The notes: generated by a model from the letters alone, not told the origin. A stretch of 64,000 nt of DNA from Crambe crambe (GCA_963924555.1 OZ004587.1:7642075-7706074); one strand, 5' to 3'. Numbered from the stretch's first letter, positions 1 to 13,480 are shown. Translations and numbers: made by a program.

Positions 1-21
1 TATTAATACATTCATACATAC

Positions 22-46
22 ATGAGAGAGAGAGAGAGAGAGAGGA
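22..46. repeat. (GA)n microsatellite
   Basis: A run of GA dinucleotides. The longer open frame that crosses it has no recognisable protein features. Confidence 0.85.
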
Positions 47-90
47 AAAAAAGACCAGGGAAAAAACATTTCCGTGAAATGAAAAAAAAT

Positions 91-318
91 GTAGGGATGA
101 CCTTTGCTCAAAAAAGTAAGGAAATAAGGGTAGGGAGTGGAAATGGGATCAATCTTTGTTGTATATATCCAGCCAACAATCCCTACATAATATTATACGT
201 ACACTATAATCTGAAGCTACCCAACGTATATGTAGGGATTGTTGGCTGGATGTACAGAACAAAGATTGATCCCATTTCCACTCCCTACTTACTTTTTTGA
301 GCAATGGTCATCCCTACA
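91..318. repeat. Foldback (inverted-repeat) element
   Basis: Two arms of about 90-110 bp are reverse complements around a short AT-rich loop near 190-225. Both outer ends carry GTAGGGATGACC or its complement, and both arms contain the complement pair around GGGATCAATCTTTG. This is the structure of a foldback MITE or a hairpin-forming repeat. No coding capacity is evident. The superfamily cannot be named from the sequence alone. Confidence 0.75.
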
Positions 319-529
319 TTTCACAGAAACGTTTCTTCCCTTATATTAAAATTGTTGTTTGGCTTTTTGTAGCCTGAAATGGGCATCCAGTATTCAATAA
401 TACCCAAAGCTTCGCGCTTCACACGGGAGGGGGCACATCCCCCTCCCACACTCTCCCCCTCGCAGCAACCTCCGGCCGTACGTTACAGATAACCTTGTCA
501 GTATTGCCCCCATACTCAAAATCATCTTC

Positions 530-1260
530 CTCCACCTATGTATAGTCAACTGTGAAGGTTTCCTGGAGACTGCTCTGGAGAAGTTGCACCGTTTCTCCAT
601 CAGCAGGGATTCATCACCACTGAAAATTATGATGTCTTTATCAACCCAACATCAATGCTCTCTGCTGCTGATATAAAAGCTGGTCTACTATTAAGGGGTA
701 TCAGGAACTGAGTAAAATTCAATTCTCACAATTACTACAAGTTCATCGAACATTTGCATGAGAATGAAACTAGGCATGGAGATACATGTATCTTAGATAT
801 CCTTGAAAGAGAATACTACAGAATTGCAGATCTTGAAGTAACAGCGAACTTGGCCCTCCTGCTGCAAGAATCCCCATACAACTTGGTATGCTGACTATTA
901 GTAGAGTTAAGCCAGGAGAGTGTGGCAGTTAAGCTCAAAGGGATGGACAATGTGTTCTCCATCCTGGATATCTTTGATCAAAGCCTGTCATAAAATTATT
1001 ATTCAGGTATACTGGGTCTATAACTGAACCCGGGGTTAATTCTTAAAGAATGCCTAGTCTTTTTACATGTAGCTGTGTGCAGACCATTATATTGGGTCTA
1101 GCTACATTCCTATGCTAGATATTAAAGGACCGTAGCTACTATGAACAGCTAAAGTTGGTCCATTGGCTGGACTTCTGTGTTTGAACTCCTCTATGAATAT
1201 TTCATCTATGAATAAATCTGGTTCACAAGTTTGAGGATGACAACCTCAAAGCCAAGGGTT
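530..1260 (+). pseudogene. Decayed CARD/Death/LRR gene unit
   Basis: Translating about 560-840 gives a broken relative of the CARD exons found later in the window: it reads FLHQQGFITTENYD, then INPTSMLSAAD, with an in-frame stop after GIRN and later HNYYKFIEHLHENE. About 910-990 encodes a scrap resembling the Death exons (KGMDNVFSILDIFDQSL). About 1207-1256 resembles the LRR-gene helix region (NLVHKF, then LKAKG and a stop). The order CARD, Death, LRR-exon scrap matches the units at 24-54 kb, so this is probably an old outlying copy. No continuous reading frame survives. Confidence 0.65.
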
Positions 1261-2440
1261 AGCACGGAATGGGCGTGGCTTCTCTCATTAGAACAATACA
1301 AACTAGACTCTCTGTATCTCTTCTATTCTTGGTACAGGCTCAACTAAACTTCTTACATCTGGAAAACAATGCAGAAGATGATATGACCGCTCAAACTCCT
1401 CCAGAATAGCGTCAACGATCGGCACCAGCCGCCGCCTAAATCTAAAATTTTTATGATTCGTTCATCATTATCATCAGATTCATCTTCTTTGACGGCTGTA
1501 ACTCCATGATTCTTTCACATACGACAATGAAATTCATATCAACTTGTGCAGTTATAACCACACAATGTGCTTTTACCATCGTTATATCCACAGTTTCCCT
1601 TCAAAATGATCACTCATATCGAACGACTTTTCATTATATACAGAGGTTTTAGGGAATCTTGCAAAAATTGGTCATCAGGCGTCCGACTACTACGCATGCG
1701 CACTGCTTGATACCCAATAGCAATTGACTTCAAACGGAGCTCTACTTTTTGACATTGACAACTAAAGTTAGAGCTTCAGTATAGTTTTTTCTCTTTATTG
1801 GTCAAAGTCGTGCAAAATGGTTTACTACTTCAACCATCTTGGCTGTGAGAAGATTAGCTATACAATTTAACTATTATTTATATACACATCATGAGTGTGG
1901 AAACATGATAGTATCTTAATATTGCTGGTTACCCTTGGTTACTCAATTTCATTGGCTGTTACCAGCAGTTACCTGAATACTGTAGAGCCACACTAGTTAG
2001 CTACCACATTACTAGGATATTGACCACTTGTGTAAGAGTTACTTCAGCTACTTAGCTATAATAATATGGCTGTTTACAACCATATTAATAATTTATATCG
2101 CCACTATCCAGTTTGTACACCATAGAGAGTGGCTCGCTTCGCTCGTGACAAGGGCCTAATGTGATGATCTGAGCTTTATCTGACTCTTGAATGCTCTTTT
2201 TTGGTCCTACTCTATTGCTTCCCTAGCAGTCCCATTTATATTCTTTTCTATTATTCTCAACAAGAAATTATTATATCAAAATGTCATGAAAGATTTACAA
2301 TAGCTATGATTTTTGCGGACTGATCCCCCTTCACTCAGAATTAAAGACATGCTTTTTTTCTTCCCTATTATGCTATGCTCCAATACCAGAACCCCTGCCC
2401 TATCATATGCTCAACAAACATGCTTATTATGCTTGAGGCA
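1261..2440. other. No gene recognised
   Basis: AT-rich sequence with stops in all frames, several TAGCTA hexamers and no convincing coding, RNA or repeat structure beyond short low-complexity runs. Confidence 0.5.
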
Positions 2441-2451
2441 CTGCTATGGCT

Positions 2452-2640
2452 GGTACGGCCATGGCCGTACCACCATTCAGAGTGTGTGTGCGTGTATGCA
2501 ATTTGAAATGACTTATAAGTTAGTACATAGCATTGCCTGGATCATACCAGATTGAAAGTGAATCAGTATTGAATTTCCTGGAGGGAATTCCCCAGACCCT
2601 CCAGATGGTAGCTATGGCTGTACCACTATAAATGAGGTGG
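2452..2640. repeat. MITE-like repeat with a 20-bp palindrome
   Basis: The palindrome GGTACGGCCATGGCCGTACC lies near 2452-2471. At 2550-2630 is a segment that, reverse-complemented, matches 8631-8697 (GTACGGCCAT, then CCATCTGGAGGGT, then TTTCAATCTGGT). Variants of the palindrome recur near 9117-9140. This is a small dispersed repeat family. The 2.6-kb copy carries an extra AGCT relative to the 8.6-kb copy. Confidence 0.6.
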
Positions 2641-2764
2641 CTCCAGCTCTGAATAATACCACCACCAATTACGTAGGTGGCTACTCTAATTCAGCAGTTT
2701 ATACAAAGGAACTCAAGAATCGACATCAAAATACCTCCATATCTGCCAACCCCTGAAAGTAAAA

Positions 2765-4378
2765 ATCATGCCAGCATTGTGTTGGCATTAAGGTAACGAA
2801 GTGGCTATTGGTCCGGCAACCGGACCAATAGCATTCATCAATAGTTCCGGCAGTCATATTGCGCATGCGCAGTTGAGAGCACGCGGTATTGCTTACCTGG
2901 CCATAATTATTTGCCTCCAAGAATAATTGCTGCATTGTTCTTGTGTTTATAAGTCATGAAGAGTCCTGTCAGTGTGTATCACATGGTATAATACAACAGT
3001 GCTATAGCTAATCGATTGATAGATCAACATTATTTGGCCCTTATTTATCTTTAGCCAGGACCTGATATCCATCACGAACTCAACCCACCTTCCACATGTG
3101 GTTATGATCTAGATTCGAATCCCCCGTGTAAACGGGGCTATAAACCCCTATTTTAACAAGGCTAATCTTACATAGGATACTATTATACTTAACATTCGTG
3201 GTTGGTGTATACCATAGTGGTCTGATATGTGAGAGTCTAAAGCTAAAAGTACAATAAATATTAGTGTTTGATCCACAGGAACCAGTTGCTGTGTTAGGGA
3301 GTTAGAGATGCTCTATGATAAATATAAGTACAGTTTTCAGCCCAGTGTGCTGGATCCAACTTCCTTCCTGCACAATCTGTGGGGTAGGAACACGCAATGA
3401 TCATAATTAGAGTGTTCAATACCACATATTTTGTGATAGAACTGTGTCCATCTATAAGCTATGAGCTTGCTTATGGTAGACAACAGGATGCTCATGAATT
3501 CTTGATGGAGGGCATTCTCAATCCCAAGGATATAAATAACAATTAGTATGATTATTCTAATTATCACAACTTTATAGTTCTACAGGTGAATGTTTGATGA
3601 AGCTAGTGAGCATTGAAGTGACAGAAACTGGTTAGCACAATAGCAACTACACTTGTAATGGCATTAACTTGTCTTATAGTCACATGTGGAGACTGTGGAT
3701 CACTCTCCTCTACTCATGTGTTTGAAGAGCTATCACTTCAATTGAAGTCTGACCCAATAATTAAATCTTAGTTTAAAGGTCCTTCAGTGCAAGTGTATAA
3801 CCTTCAAATAAAACACCTACCTCATTAATAAATAGCAAGCTATAAAGTTCAAAAGGTCATTCACTAAGTGCATGACTAGCAGTTGATGTTTCATAAAGGA
3901 AACAGAGGCCCTGGCTTTTATTAGAGGAAATACGGTAGTGTTCTAATCAACTCCTGCACTGAGGGTTAGCACTTAAAATTACTCAATTACCTCAATTGCA
4001 ACACTCCATAGGAGAATCAGATCTGCTCTGTTCGAGACCTTCGCTTCTAGACTCCTATTTTAAGGATGAGATGGTTAAAAGTGACTGTGCAGATCTTGTC
4101 ACAAATTGTAGCTAGCTAATCACACTTATTCATTCTCATCACTCATTCACTATCAGCTTGTGGCTGACTAGAGTACAGCAATACATACCTAACTTTGAGT
4201 AGAATCTAGATGGAACCGTAGTCCTGCTTTAGTACTCACTACTACTAGATTCAAAGTACATCAATTGCGCATGCTCAATATAACTGCCGGAACTATTTAC
4301 TGCAATGAATGCTAATGGTCCGGTTGCCGGACCAATAGCCACTTCGTTAAGCGAAACTATGCCAGCATAATTTACATG
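2765..4378. mobile_element. Non-autonomous element with inverted termini
   Basis: About 110 bp at 2775-2890 is repeated in inverted orientation at about 4260-4375. Both arms contain AACGAAGTGGCTATTGGTCC, a CGGCAACCGGACCA/TGGTCCGGTTGCCG pair and a GTTCCGGCAGT block. The 1.4-kb interior has no convincing coding sequence; a 76-codon frame on the minus strand near 3337-3567 has no recognisable features. This is probably a non-autonomous DNA transposon. The exact ends and target duplication were not resolved. Confidence 0.6.
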
Positions 4379-4524
4379 TCCCTACTCAGAATACACACAC
4401 CAATTTGGTGCCAGCACTTGATAATTAGGGAAGAGCGAGGTTATGTGTACCGCAGGCCGGTTACGTAATACAATTAATTATATAGAACGCATGCGTGTGC
4501 ATTAACAGTTGCTGACGAATATCA

Positions 4525-7500
4525 ATGAAGCAGGAGTTTATCTTATCGAAGTGGTTCACGCTTATTTTATTGCTAGGTATTGGCCTTTAACTAATTATTT
4601 GCTGTAATCCATTTGTATTTTGATTCCCTGAGGGCAGATTCAGCGGCGGTGCAAGTGCTAGTGGGTGCTGGAAGTCGTTACAATGACAATGTCAACTGCA
4701 CTGACTTCCCAGAAGCAGTTAACCTTTCCATGACTGAGATAGAGCAAGAAATATATAGGTAAAGTTCAGCAAGGTAGCTAGCTAGCTAGACTATCATTAT
4801 AATGAATAACATTACAAATACAGAACAGCTGCTGTCAAGTTAAGCTGTGTAACTTTTAAGTGGCAATGCTAGTTATCACATGACTTCCTACCAATGGTCA
4901 TACTCTTCAATAAGTAGGTAACCTTTAGTTGGGTCCAGTTAGTGCTTGCGAAGTGGCTCTTGCCTTCAATGTAGCCTACACTAATTGCTCCTCATAGAAC
5001 CAGCAACGATTTTACAATGTTTGGCCTATAGGGTTGATTATGTAGCTTTTGGTTCTTAACATCCTCATGCTATATATAGGACTTCATTATGTTGCTTGAT
5101 GATATCATGGAACGTCAACATCAGAAATGTTCTTAGCTAGATCAGACATCGGCAGTGTTCTTAGATCAGACAAATCATAGCAAATGTACTAGTGCATGTG
5201 TCATAATAATTAACCATGCATCTACTGGACCTACAAGAACATGAGCTGAAGCCTTTTTACTGATGCATACTGAACATCATTTACTGCAGGTAGTTTAGGT
5301 ATTGCTGAAGCAATCAATTAGAAAAGTGCTTTTTCACGTTCTTTGTCTTTGGAGGATGAACCCAAATCACTAATCCCTGAATTGAACAATATAACCACGT
5401 GCTATCATTTTGTATACCAGGCCCTATTTTAATGGGCTTGGGAACAAGGCTAATTCAAATACTGTACAGTCACTACCCCCCAACTGAGCTAATATCTATA
5501 GCTACAATAGCTATGAAGTCTTAGATCCATTTTCTTAGAAGCCATCTTGTGTGCATTGTTGAGAGCTATCTGATACTATAATTAATTATCCAACTATAAT
5601 ATTGACATCTCAGATTATAATTATTTTGGAAGTAATTCTAACAAATGCATGTGTAGGTTCTCTAACAAGTACATGTGTATAGGTTCTCGTAATAGAATTG
5701 GATAGCATAGCTACTCAGTAATTCAAATTTTATAGATACCTGTTCAGGAGTGTAGTCAGGATTTTATCATAGGGGTGCTTGGTAAGGAAAGAAATATCTG
5801 TGTGCTTGTGTGCTGAAAAATTTTAGCCTAGCCACGCCCACTTCTCCCTAACCACACCCTTTTTGTCTCACTTGATGCAAGATCTAGTTAAGAGACACAG
5901 CTATAGTTACTTATGGATCTGGGAGAAAATCATGGGTGCGCGAGCCCCCCTGGGCCCCTCCGTGGCTACGCACCTGCTGTTACAGGAATATAACATTACT
6001 ACACCTGATTTCTTTACAGTATTCACGGGTCTTACGATAGAGCTAATTGGACTATAGCTAGTCTCATCATGTCAGTTACCTAATTGGTCAGTTAGAGGGT
6101 CTCTAAATCCTGTGAGTGGATTTTCTAAGTGCTCATAGAATTGGATAGCATGGCTAGTCAGTAACTCAACTTTATAGATAGCTACCTGTTACAGGAATTA
6201 GAATAGATCTTGCCATACATAATTACTACACCTAATTTCTTTGAACTTTACAGTATTCACATGCAGGTCTATCCACTTTATAGTCAGGTCAATTTTGCAG
6301 AATTTTTCATGAAATCGTTACCAACTGGACCAAAGCATAATTTTTTGTAATGTGATTTATCATACCATATTAAAGCTATTCAGAAGGGGTGCCATTGAAT
6401 TTTCACTATGGAAGCAAAAGTATGAGGCTTCAAACTTTCTACCTTGAAGTTGCGCTATGCGCGAAATATATTAATTTCGCTCATTGCACAGCTACAATAG
6501 TAAAAATGACGCGAATTTTAATTTTGCGAAAATTAAATTTACTTTTTTGGCCTTTGGTATGCATTATATCATAAATTGGAAGTGCTGTATTATTTGTGGA
6601 GGGGAAGGGGATCTTAAATGCCCAGCAGATAGTTATCAAGGTAATGGGCTTGAAATTTACAGCAGCTTTCTTCAAACTATCACGATCTTCAATGTTTACC
6701 AGCTGTAGTGAAGTTCAGTGAGAATGAAGATGCTGATTCATTCATGACAAATAGAGCTAAGTGACACAAGGCATGTCACCTGAAGTTTGCCCCTTTGAAG
6801 CTCAAGAGAGTAAGCGTAATAAACGATCAATTGAAGTTGAAAATGAGGAGGAGCAAAAAAAATTGAGAGGTGGAACTCCTAATGTGGTGTATTTTGCTCT
6901 GAGGTAGGTGGTAAACTTCATAATTGTTCCACAATGAATCTTGATACTGAATTGAGAAGAATGGCTACAGAGTTACAAGATACAGCTTTGCTAGCTAGGA
7001 TTTGAGGGGGTGACTTAATAGCTATAAAAGCCAAATACCATAACTGTCTTTCAAAGCACAAAAATAGGTATCGAAGTGCACAACAAGCTATAAAGCAAGA
7101 CTCTACTATCAGTGAAGATAATAGTATAGTTGATGCTCAAGTATTTGCTGAATTGGTATCCCATATTGAGGAGAGTGTTGAAGCTGGCAAATTCATTTTT
7201 AAGCTGCCTGAGTTGCATGGTTTATATGAAAATCATTTAAAAACCCTTCAAGTTGAGAAACAAATAAAGTTAAAGCAGCATGCTTGACCATTTTGGTGAT
7301 AGATGTCAGGAGCAGTCAGATGGCAAGGCTACATTATTTGTTTTTAATCAAGGCTTACAGAAATTATTGAAGGAAGCTGTTGCTGATAGACAATCAGAAA
7401 TGTTAGCTATGGCTAAGGTTGCAAAAAGATTAAGAAAAGAGATGTTAGAATGGAAGCCTCCACAGTTTGCAGGCAGCTTTCCATCAGACTGCTGTGATAA

Positions 7501-10500
7501 CTTGTCACAACTTAGGACCATAGAACACAGTAATTGCACTTACTTTTGACAGACTAATCACAATTATAATTTACATGACACACACAGGTATTATATATAA
7601 AAAGGAGGCGCAGAGGTGCCCACATATGAGGACATATGCCACGTGGCAGGAAATGACAAAAGGAAATGACGATATTAAGTACACTACAACTGCCAGAGTA
7701 AGTCAGTGCCTAAATTGCTGAAGCTTTTTGTGAATTTGTGAAAAATGAAGAAAATTTAGCTGAGTCACAGACTACACTTACAATTTCACAGCTAATATAC
7801 TTTAATGTAAAAATTAATAGACCTACAGAAAAGCTTCATCTCTTGAAGTACCACATTCTCTTTATATTGGTTTAAGTATCCACACACATAGCTACCAGGA
7901 GTAAGAAAGAAGTAAATTCAGTGTTAGCTATAACCGTATTTTGGAAGTGGACTTGCTTCTGTATAATAATGTATGGAAGCCACTGTGGACAAATCTTCCA
8001 GAGATAGCAAAAGCCTGTCAAGAACTTTTTAAATGTGGCTGTCAAGCATGCTCGAGAAAGTGCAAGTGTAAAGATGCAGGCTCTCTTTTACTGCTTTGTG
8101 CAATTGCAGTGGAAATTGTAGTTCAATTTATATTTCGTGCTGTTATCTCTATGGGTAGCGAAAATTTAAATTTTTGAAAAACAAAAAAAATCTAAACAAA
8201 ATGTCTCCAAACCACTCAAACTGATGGCACTCCTTATAATTTTCTTTAGTATGGATTCATAAATGATGTTATGAAGTTTCACACTTTGGTCCACTTCGTA
8301 ACAATAAAATATAAAATTGACCTGACTATTAGGAGTAACTGCATATACATACATATACTTATAGCAAGCTAGCTAGTTACTTAGTGCATTTGATTATACA
8401 GGAATGGTTGGTGTGTTCCCTACATGGATACTATGATTAGTGGTGGATCTCGTCCTAATCCTTGCAATGTATTTTATGAGTCTGGCATAGACACTGTCTA
8501 CTTGCCTGGTATGAGAGAATTGCAATCCATCAATAACTTTTTCAGCAGTGCTACCTTTCAATTGGATGCTTTGCCAGAACCATGTCGGTAAGTTCAGGCA
8601 CCAGTACAAACCTGGAAAGCTAGCTCATTTGTAGTGGTACGGCCATACCATCTGGAGGGTGGGGTCTGGAGAAAGCCTTTTAATTTCAATCTGGTAACTA
8701 TATAAGTCATTATTGGTGAGTGAAGTGAGTCACTCTCTGGTCATGTCAACGGGAGCTCGAGATATATATATATGTATATCATTGCACATACACTGAACCA
8801 ATTGCTAAGCGACTACAAAGACTCATTTAAATATTGATTAGCAAAAACTAATCTTGTGAATTTGACAATTAGCTACTATAGTATGAAGCCACCAAAGGCT
8901 AAAAAGAGAAAAAAGGAGACGGAGAAAGAGATAAGAACTAGGCTGGACGAAAGAAATGCATGTGCCCCTCCCACTGCATGTCACACCAAATAATTTATAA
9001 AGAAAAATTGCATGTATGTGCATGAGGACATAACTTCACATTATCAACATTGCTTCGCTTGCCCAACAACGCTTTACAAGCGATTCCTAGTTATTTGACA
9101 CAAAACAAGAATGGTGGTACGTATGGCCATGGCCGTACCTGCTGTAGACACATCCATGCACTATATCATATGTTAGATCGGTTATTGTTTCTTCTTTTTT
9201 TCTTCTTTTTTTTTTGGCAACTTTAATAACATCATGATAATGCGATCAATTTCATTTCATAGGAGTCTTACATTAAGGACTATTTGTTACTTCTACTACA
9301 TCCCATGTGGCAACACCACCCATGTCCAACTGCCCAATTCAGTGTGTCAAGATGCATGCTTTAATACCTTCCAAATGTGTGGAACTGCATTGACCCAAGC
9401 TCTTCAGCTTATTGCAAGTTTGAGGGACGCACTAAGTGAGCTGAGCATCGAGTTTATTAAGTGCAATCAATCAGATATAGGATTTGGGAATCAAAGTCAC
9501 TGCTGCTCTGATGCTGGAGTGTTTCGCTTAAAACGTAATGTTAGGGAATATAATTGTGAATTCAATAACTAGTTCAATCTTTTGTACATACTCTCCCTTG
9601 AATATCCAGTTGATGAACCAAAGTCTGTGGTAGTGGAAGTTGTGTCAGTGACTGTGGCCTTGATAGTACTGATTGGTGCAATTACTGCCATAGTAATAGT
9701 CATGGTCATCTGCAATATTAAGAGAAAGGCTAAGAAAAACAGAGATGGTCTACAACCAGACTTTGTACTGGAATCCAGGTATCATTGTAGTGGAATTAAA
9801 GACACTGTCAATGAGAGGTGTCCCATTAACAGGGGTCTCCTTATTAGTGGGTGGATAATGGAGGGGGGGAAACAACAAACCTCTCAACAAGGTCACTACC
9901 TTTGTTCACTCTATACTGAAAGAAGGATAACCTCTCTATAATGGACAAACAGCTGGTTTCAAGTGTGTCATGCAGCCCCATACGCTAAACCAGCAGTTAT
10001 TTCTAGCTCTGCAGTAACCATATCAACCATGTGTATGGGACACTTTAAAATTAATTTTAGCTACCATGCATTCCTTCCTGATGTACAAGTAGCTACAAGT
10101 GTATTCATTCCTGTACAAGTATTCCTGATCCTGTACAGTACAAGTAGCTACTCTTTCTTTCTGTAAGTATTCCTTCAGTTCTTGTACAAGTATGGGACCT
10201 CACCTTGTCAAAAAGATCGAAAAACTAGAAAAGGTTAAGAAGTTTGCATTGATAAGTTAGTAGGATTGTGGCTAGAATGATCTCCTAGATAAAGCTGGAC
10301 TGCCTACTCTGAGAATGTTTCTGAAGATTGCTAGCATATAGCTACCAAGAGCTCACTTTATTATAGAGTAGATCCATTCTTCAATTGCGCTCCTGTAAGC
10401 TCACTTCTACCTGGTGTATTTGGTATCCAAAGAAAGCTAAGACTACATACCAAAACTGGTGCACTTCGAAATTTCGTATTAGGGCACACCCTCTTTGCAT

Positions 10501-12545
10501 AAAATACCATTTTCTTAATTAGAACAAAATTCTCTTATAGGCTACAATACAAGAATCATACCACTAATATGGTTGCAACTTGCACTGCTTATATAGCGAT
10601 GAAATGAAAATTATTTTCATCAGGCATTCAAGACAATCGAGTGTAGATATGGATATTGATGAAACAAATGAAATAAATTTGAGCACTAGAACAGAGAAAA
10701 AAAGCAACAAAATTTTATCACCTCTCCATATTGTACAACCTGTAAAAAGTACATCTCAGCTGCATTGTAACATCATGGCTGCATTGTAACATCATGGCTG
10801 CATTGTAACATCATGGTTTGATATGCAGTATCAATCAGCATGCTGTGACTCTGAATGAAAAACTTTGAGATTGCCATTTTAGTGGTCAGTTCCACTGAAT
10901 TATCTAAATTCATTAGCTATATTATCATCAGTTCTATTGGGGTTTTGGATTCCACCTGACTAATTTGGTATCTTATCTTTTAGCTATAATAGCTAATTCA
11001 TATGCAAATACAGATTCTCATAGATATGGTAAGCATAACATTTTGAAGTGATCTAATTGTACTACATAGCTACTCAATGGGAGAAGGAAGTGTGGCATCA
11101 ATATCAGCAGGACGAGCTAGAATTCAGTCCCTATTCATCAAAAACCTCTCTGAGTCTAATCTGCTCATACCTGGTCGTCACGTCCAACTAGTGAACATTG
11201 TGGGGCAAGGTATATATTTAGCTTATGACGCTAGCTAGCTACCACTTGATACACATACATAATCATCATGGCTTAGGTGAGTTTGGAGTAGTTTATCGAG
11301 GCAATCTCACAGGCTGGCAGGGAAGAACAACAGCAGAAGTGGTTGCGGTAAAGACATTGAAAAGTACAGTCATAAGATGTAAATCTCAGTGCAAGAAAGT
11401 GCCCTTTTTTTCTAGGCTATTTTTCAACAAATGACATTGATGATTTGATGAGGGAGAGTGCAAAGCTGCAGAGGTTTGACCACCCAAATGTCTTGAGTTT
11501 GGTTGGTGTGTGCATTGATGCAGGAGAAGCTCCATACATTGTCATGCCCTTCATGATCAATGGCAGTCTCTTGACTTACCTGAGGAAGGAGAGACATAAG
11601 TTTATTACTATTACTGACACACATGAAGATGAAAATTTAATGGTATGCATGAATAATAGGCAATCCAATGCTTATAATGATTACGATTTTTCCCCCCTGA
11701 AAGATTGAAGATACTCAGAGAAGATTACTGTCAATATGTTACCAGGTCGCTAAGGGAATGCGTTACCTTGCGCAGCAGAAGTTCATTCATCGAGATCTAG
11801 CAGCTCGCAACTGCATGTATGATTTCACCAACAACAGATAGCTCTGCTAGCTAATTTTTTTTGTAAAATTACAGGATTGATGATCATTTCGTGATCAAGG
11901 TGGCAGATTTCGGTCTGTCTGAGGATGTCTACTCCAGAAATTACTTCAGACAAGAAAAAGATGGAAATGGATCATCTGTGAAACTTCCAATCAAGTGGAT
12001 GGCATTGGAGAGCCTCCTGGATGGCATTTTCTCTGAAAAGACAGATGTGGTAAGGCCATAAGTAATTGGAATGAAAGTTACTAGATAATAAGACAAATCA
12101 GCAAGCTATACTCCTCGTTAGCTATATCAATCATTCATGATTTCAGTGGGCGTATGGAGTGACTTGCTGGGAGATTTTCAGCCTTGGCCACACCCCTTAT
12201 CCTACAGTTGATCCACATTCTCTGATCAGATTCCTTCAAGGTGGAGAGAGATTGGAAAAACCTACCAATGCAGCCTGTACAGATATGGTGTAAGTGCATG
12301 CTAATTAGCTAAGTCAATTAATTATGCTACATGTACATACACCCTTCACTTTTTGTTAGAAGTGTAACTATATGTAGTAACTTTAGTTGGATAGCCAATT
12401 TTTATCTTTTTCTAGGTACGAGTTGATCAAAAAATGCTGGAATGAACTCCCCGAAGACAGGCCCTCCTTCGATGACATGGTAAATGAGATCAACTCATTG
12501 CTTGAGAAAGTGTCTGGGTACCTTGACTTTTCAGCATTCTCTTAG
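4525..12545 (+). CDS. Receptor tyrosine kinase with Frizzled-like cysteine-rich ectodomain
   Basis: A predicted cell-surface tyrosine kinase. Exons read by splice consensus and phase: 4525-4576 (signal peptide, [11 protein letters not shown] then leucines), 4638-4758, about 8407-8587, 9263-9534, 9610-9778 (transmembrane segment followed by KRKAKK), 10624 to about 10748, 11070-11209, 11277-11363, 11416-11642, 11704-11816, 11875-12049, 12147-12289, 12416-12545. The junction between 10.74 and 11.07 kb is unresolved and may need a micro-exon. The ectodomain has ICYFYYIPC followed by a C-x3-C-x6-C block, the spacing seen in Frizzled-type CRDs. The kinase domain shows [43 protein letters not shown] and the terminal RPSF block, so it should be catalytically competent. 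A FZ-CRD on an RTK recalls ROR/MuSK, but the kinase is not clearly assigned to any vertebrate class. Confidence 0.85.
6765..8130 (+). pseudogene. Decayed repeat-family gene in RTK intron
   Basis: The second RTK intron (4759-8406) contains a broken coding region. Fragments include [19 protein letters not shown], an [28 protein letters not shown] block, [36 protein letters not shown] and, near 7970-8090, [20 protein letters not shown] followed by CSRKCKCK. This resembles multi-copy uncharacterised proteins I recall from sponges and cnidarians that end in a Cys-rich tail. That family link is from memory, not a search. Stops and frameshifts between blocks show it is dead, consistent with insertion of a dispersed repeat into the intron. 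Confidence 0.6.
8631..8697. repeat. MITE-like repeat copy
   Basis: Reverse-complement relative of 2550-2630. It begins near GTGGTACGGCCATACC and ends near TTTCAATCTGGT, just downstream of an RTK exon. Confidence 0.55.
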
Positions 12546-13480
12546 AGATAATGGTCTCTCACTCTTTTAGAACAAGAAAATTAAAACTCCTTTCCTCCCT
12601 ATTATTATTACTCAGTCATAACTAGTATGCATTTACACTATACCTATCAGTAAAGCTATACACAAAGCATTTCCATATGTGATAGTACTTGAGAAAAGGG
12701 GTCTTATGGAGGAGCAAAAATTCAAAACGGAGTTATTGGTATCATTCTAAAGCTCTAAATCTGGAGATTTAGCTACATGGCTTTTAAATCAAATTTATAC
12801 ACCACTTTGTTCCTGCTTTATACTTAATTGAATTTTACATCTCTTGTACATTTTATATGTAACTTGTAAACTTTACAAGTGTTTAACAGCTTTTAATGTT
12901 TTGCACGAACCTTTTCCCAAGTACTGTCACATAATTATAGCTGTGCTAGCTGTACCTAGTACCTGAAGCACAAACTTCAAAGTGACATAGCCAGTCTGTC
13001 TGCTAGACAATATTGTGCTGCAGCTAATGTCACCCTAAGCTGTTTTTCAATTAGCTAGCCAATTCTTTAATCAGTGAAGACCAGACCATCTTCACACTCC
13101 CAGAATTTATGTATTCCAGCTATTTCAACCAGATATAATTATCACCTCCTTTCTGGCCCATATAGCTAAGTGGTATAGGTCACTATTATGTAGGAATGAG
13201 CTGCTGTGTCAGCCTCTGGGGCTCCAATTAAAGTCACATGCAATCTCAAGAATGTAATTAAAATTACATGCAACCATGCAGCTATATGTACACCAATAGA
13301 AAATATATCTACCTCTCTCTGTAGCCAGCACTGCAATAGTTATACTGGATAAGCAACAATGCCACTTCAGAACTTTTGCCTGTGGATAACACTGCTCTAA
13401 ATAATCACAGGTAGTTATTCCTATAATTATTGGCTACTAATAACTACCATCATAAATTTCTTAGCTGCACCTCTGGGTGT
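12546..13480. other. Intergenic, nothing recognised
   Basis: AT-rich sequence after the RTK stop codon. No coding potential, RNA gene or clear repeat was seen. Confidence 0.5.

Noticed and set aside
5863..6057. 64-codon frame around 5.9 kb
   Set aside because: Short, no domain, overlaps a dispersed-repeat-like stretch (GCGCGAGCCCCCCTGGGCCC) in the RTK intron.
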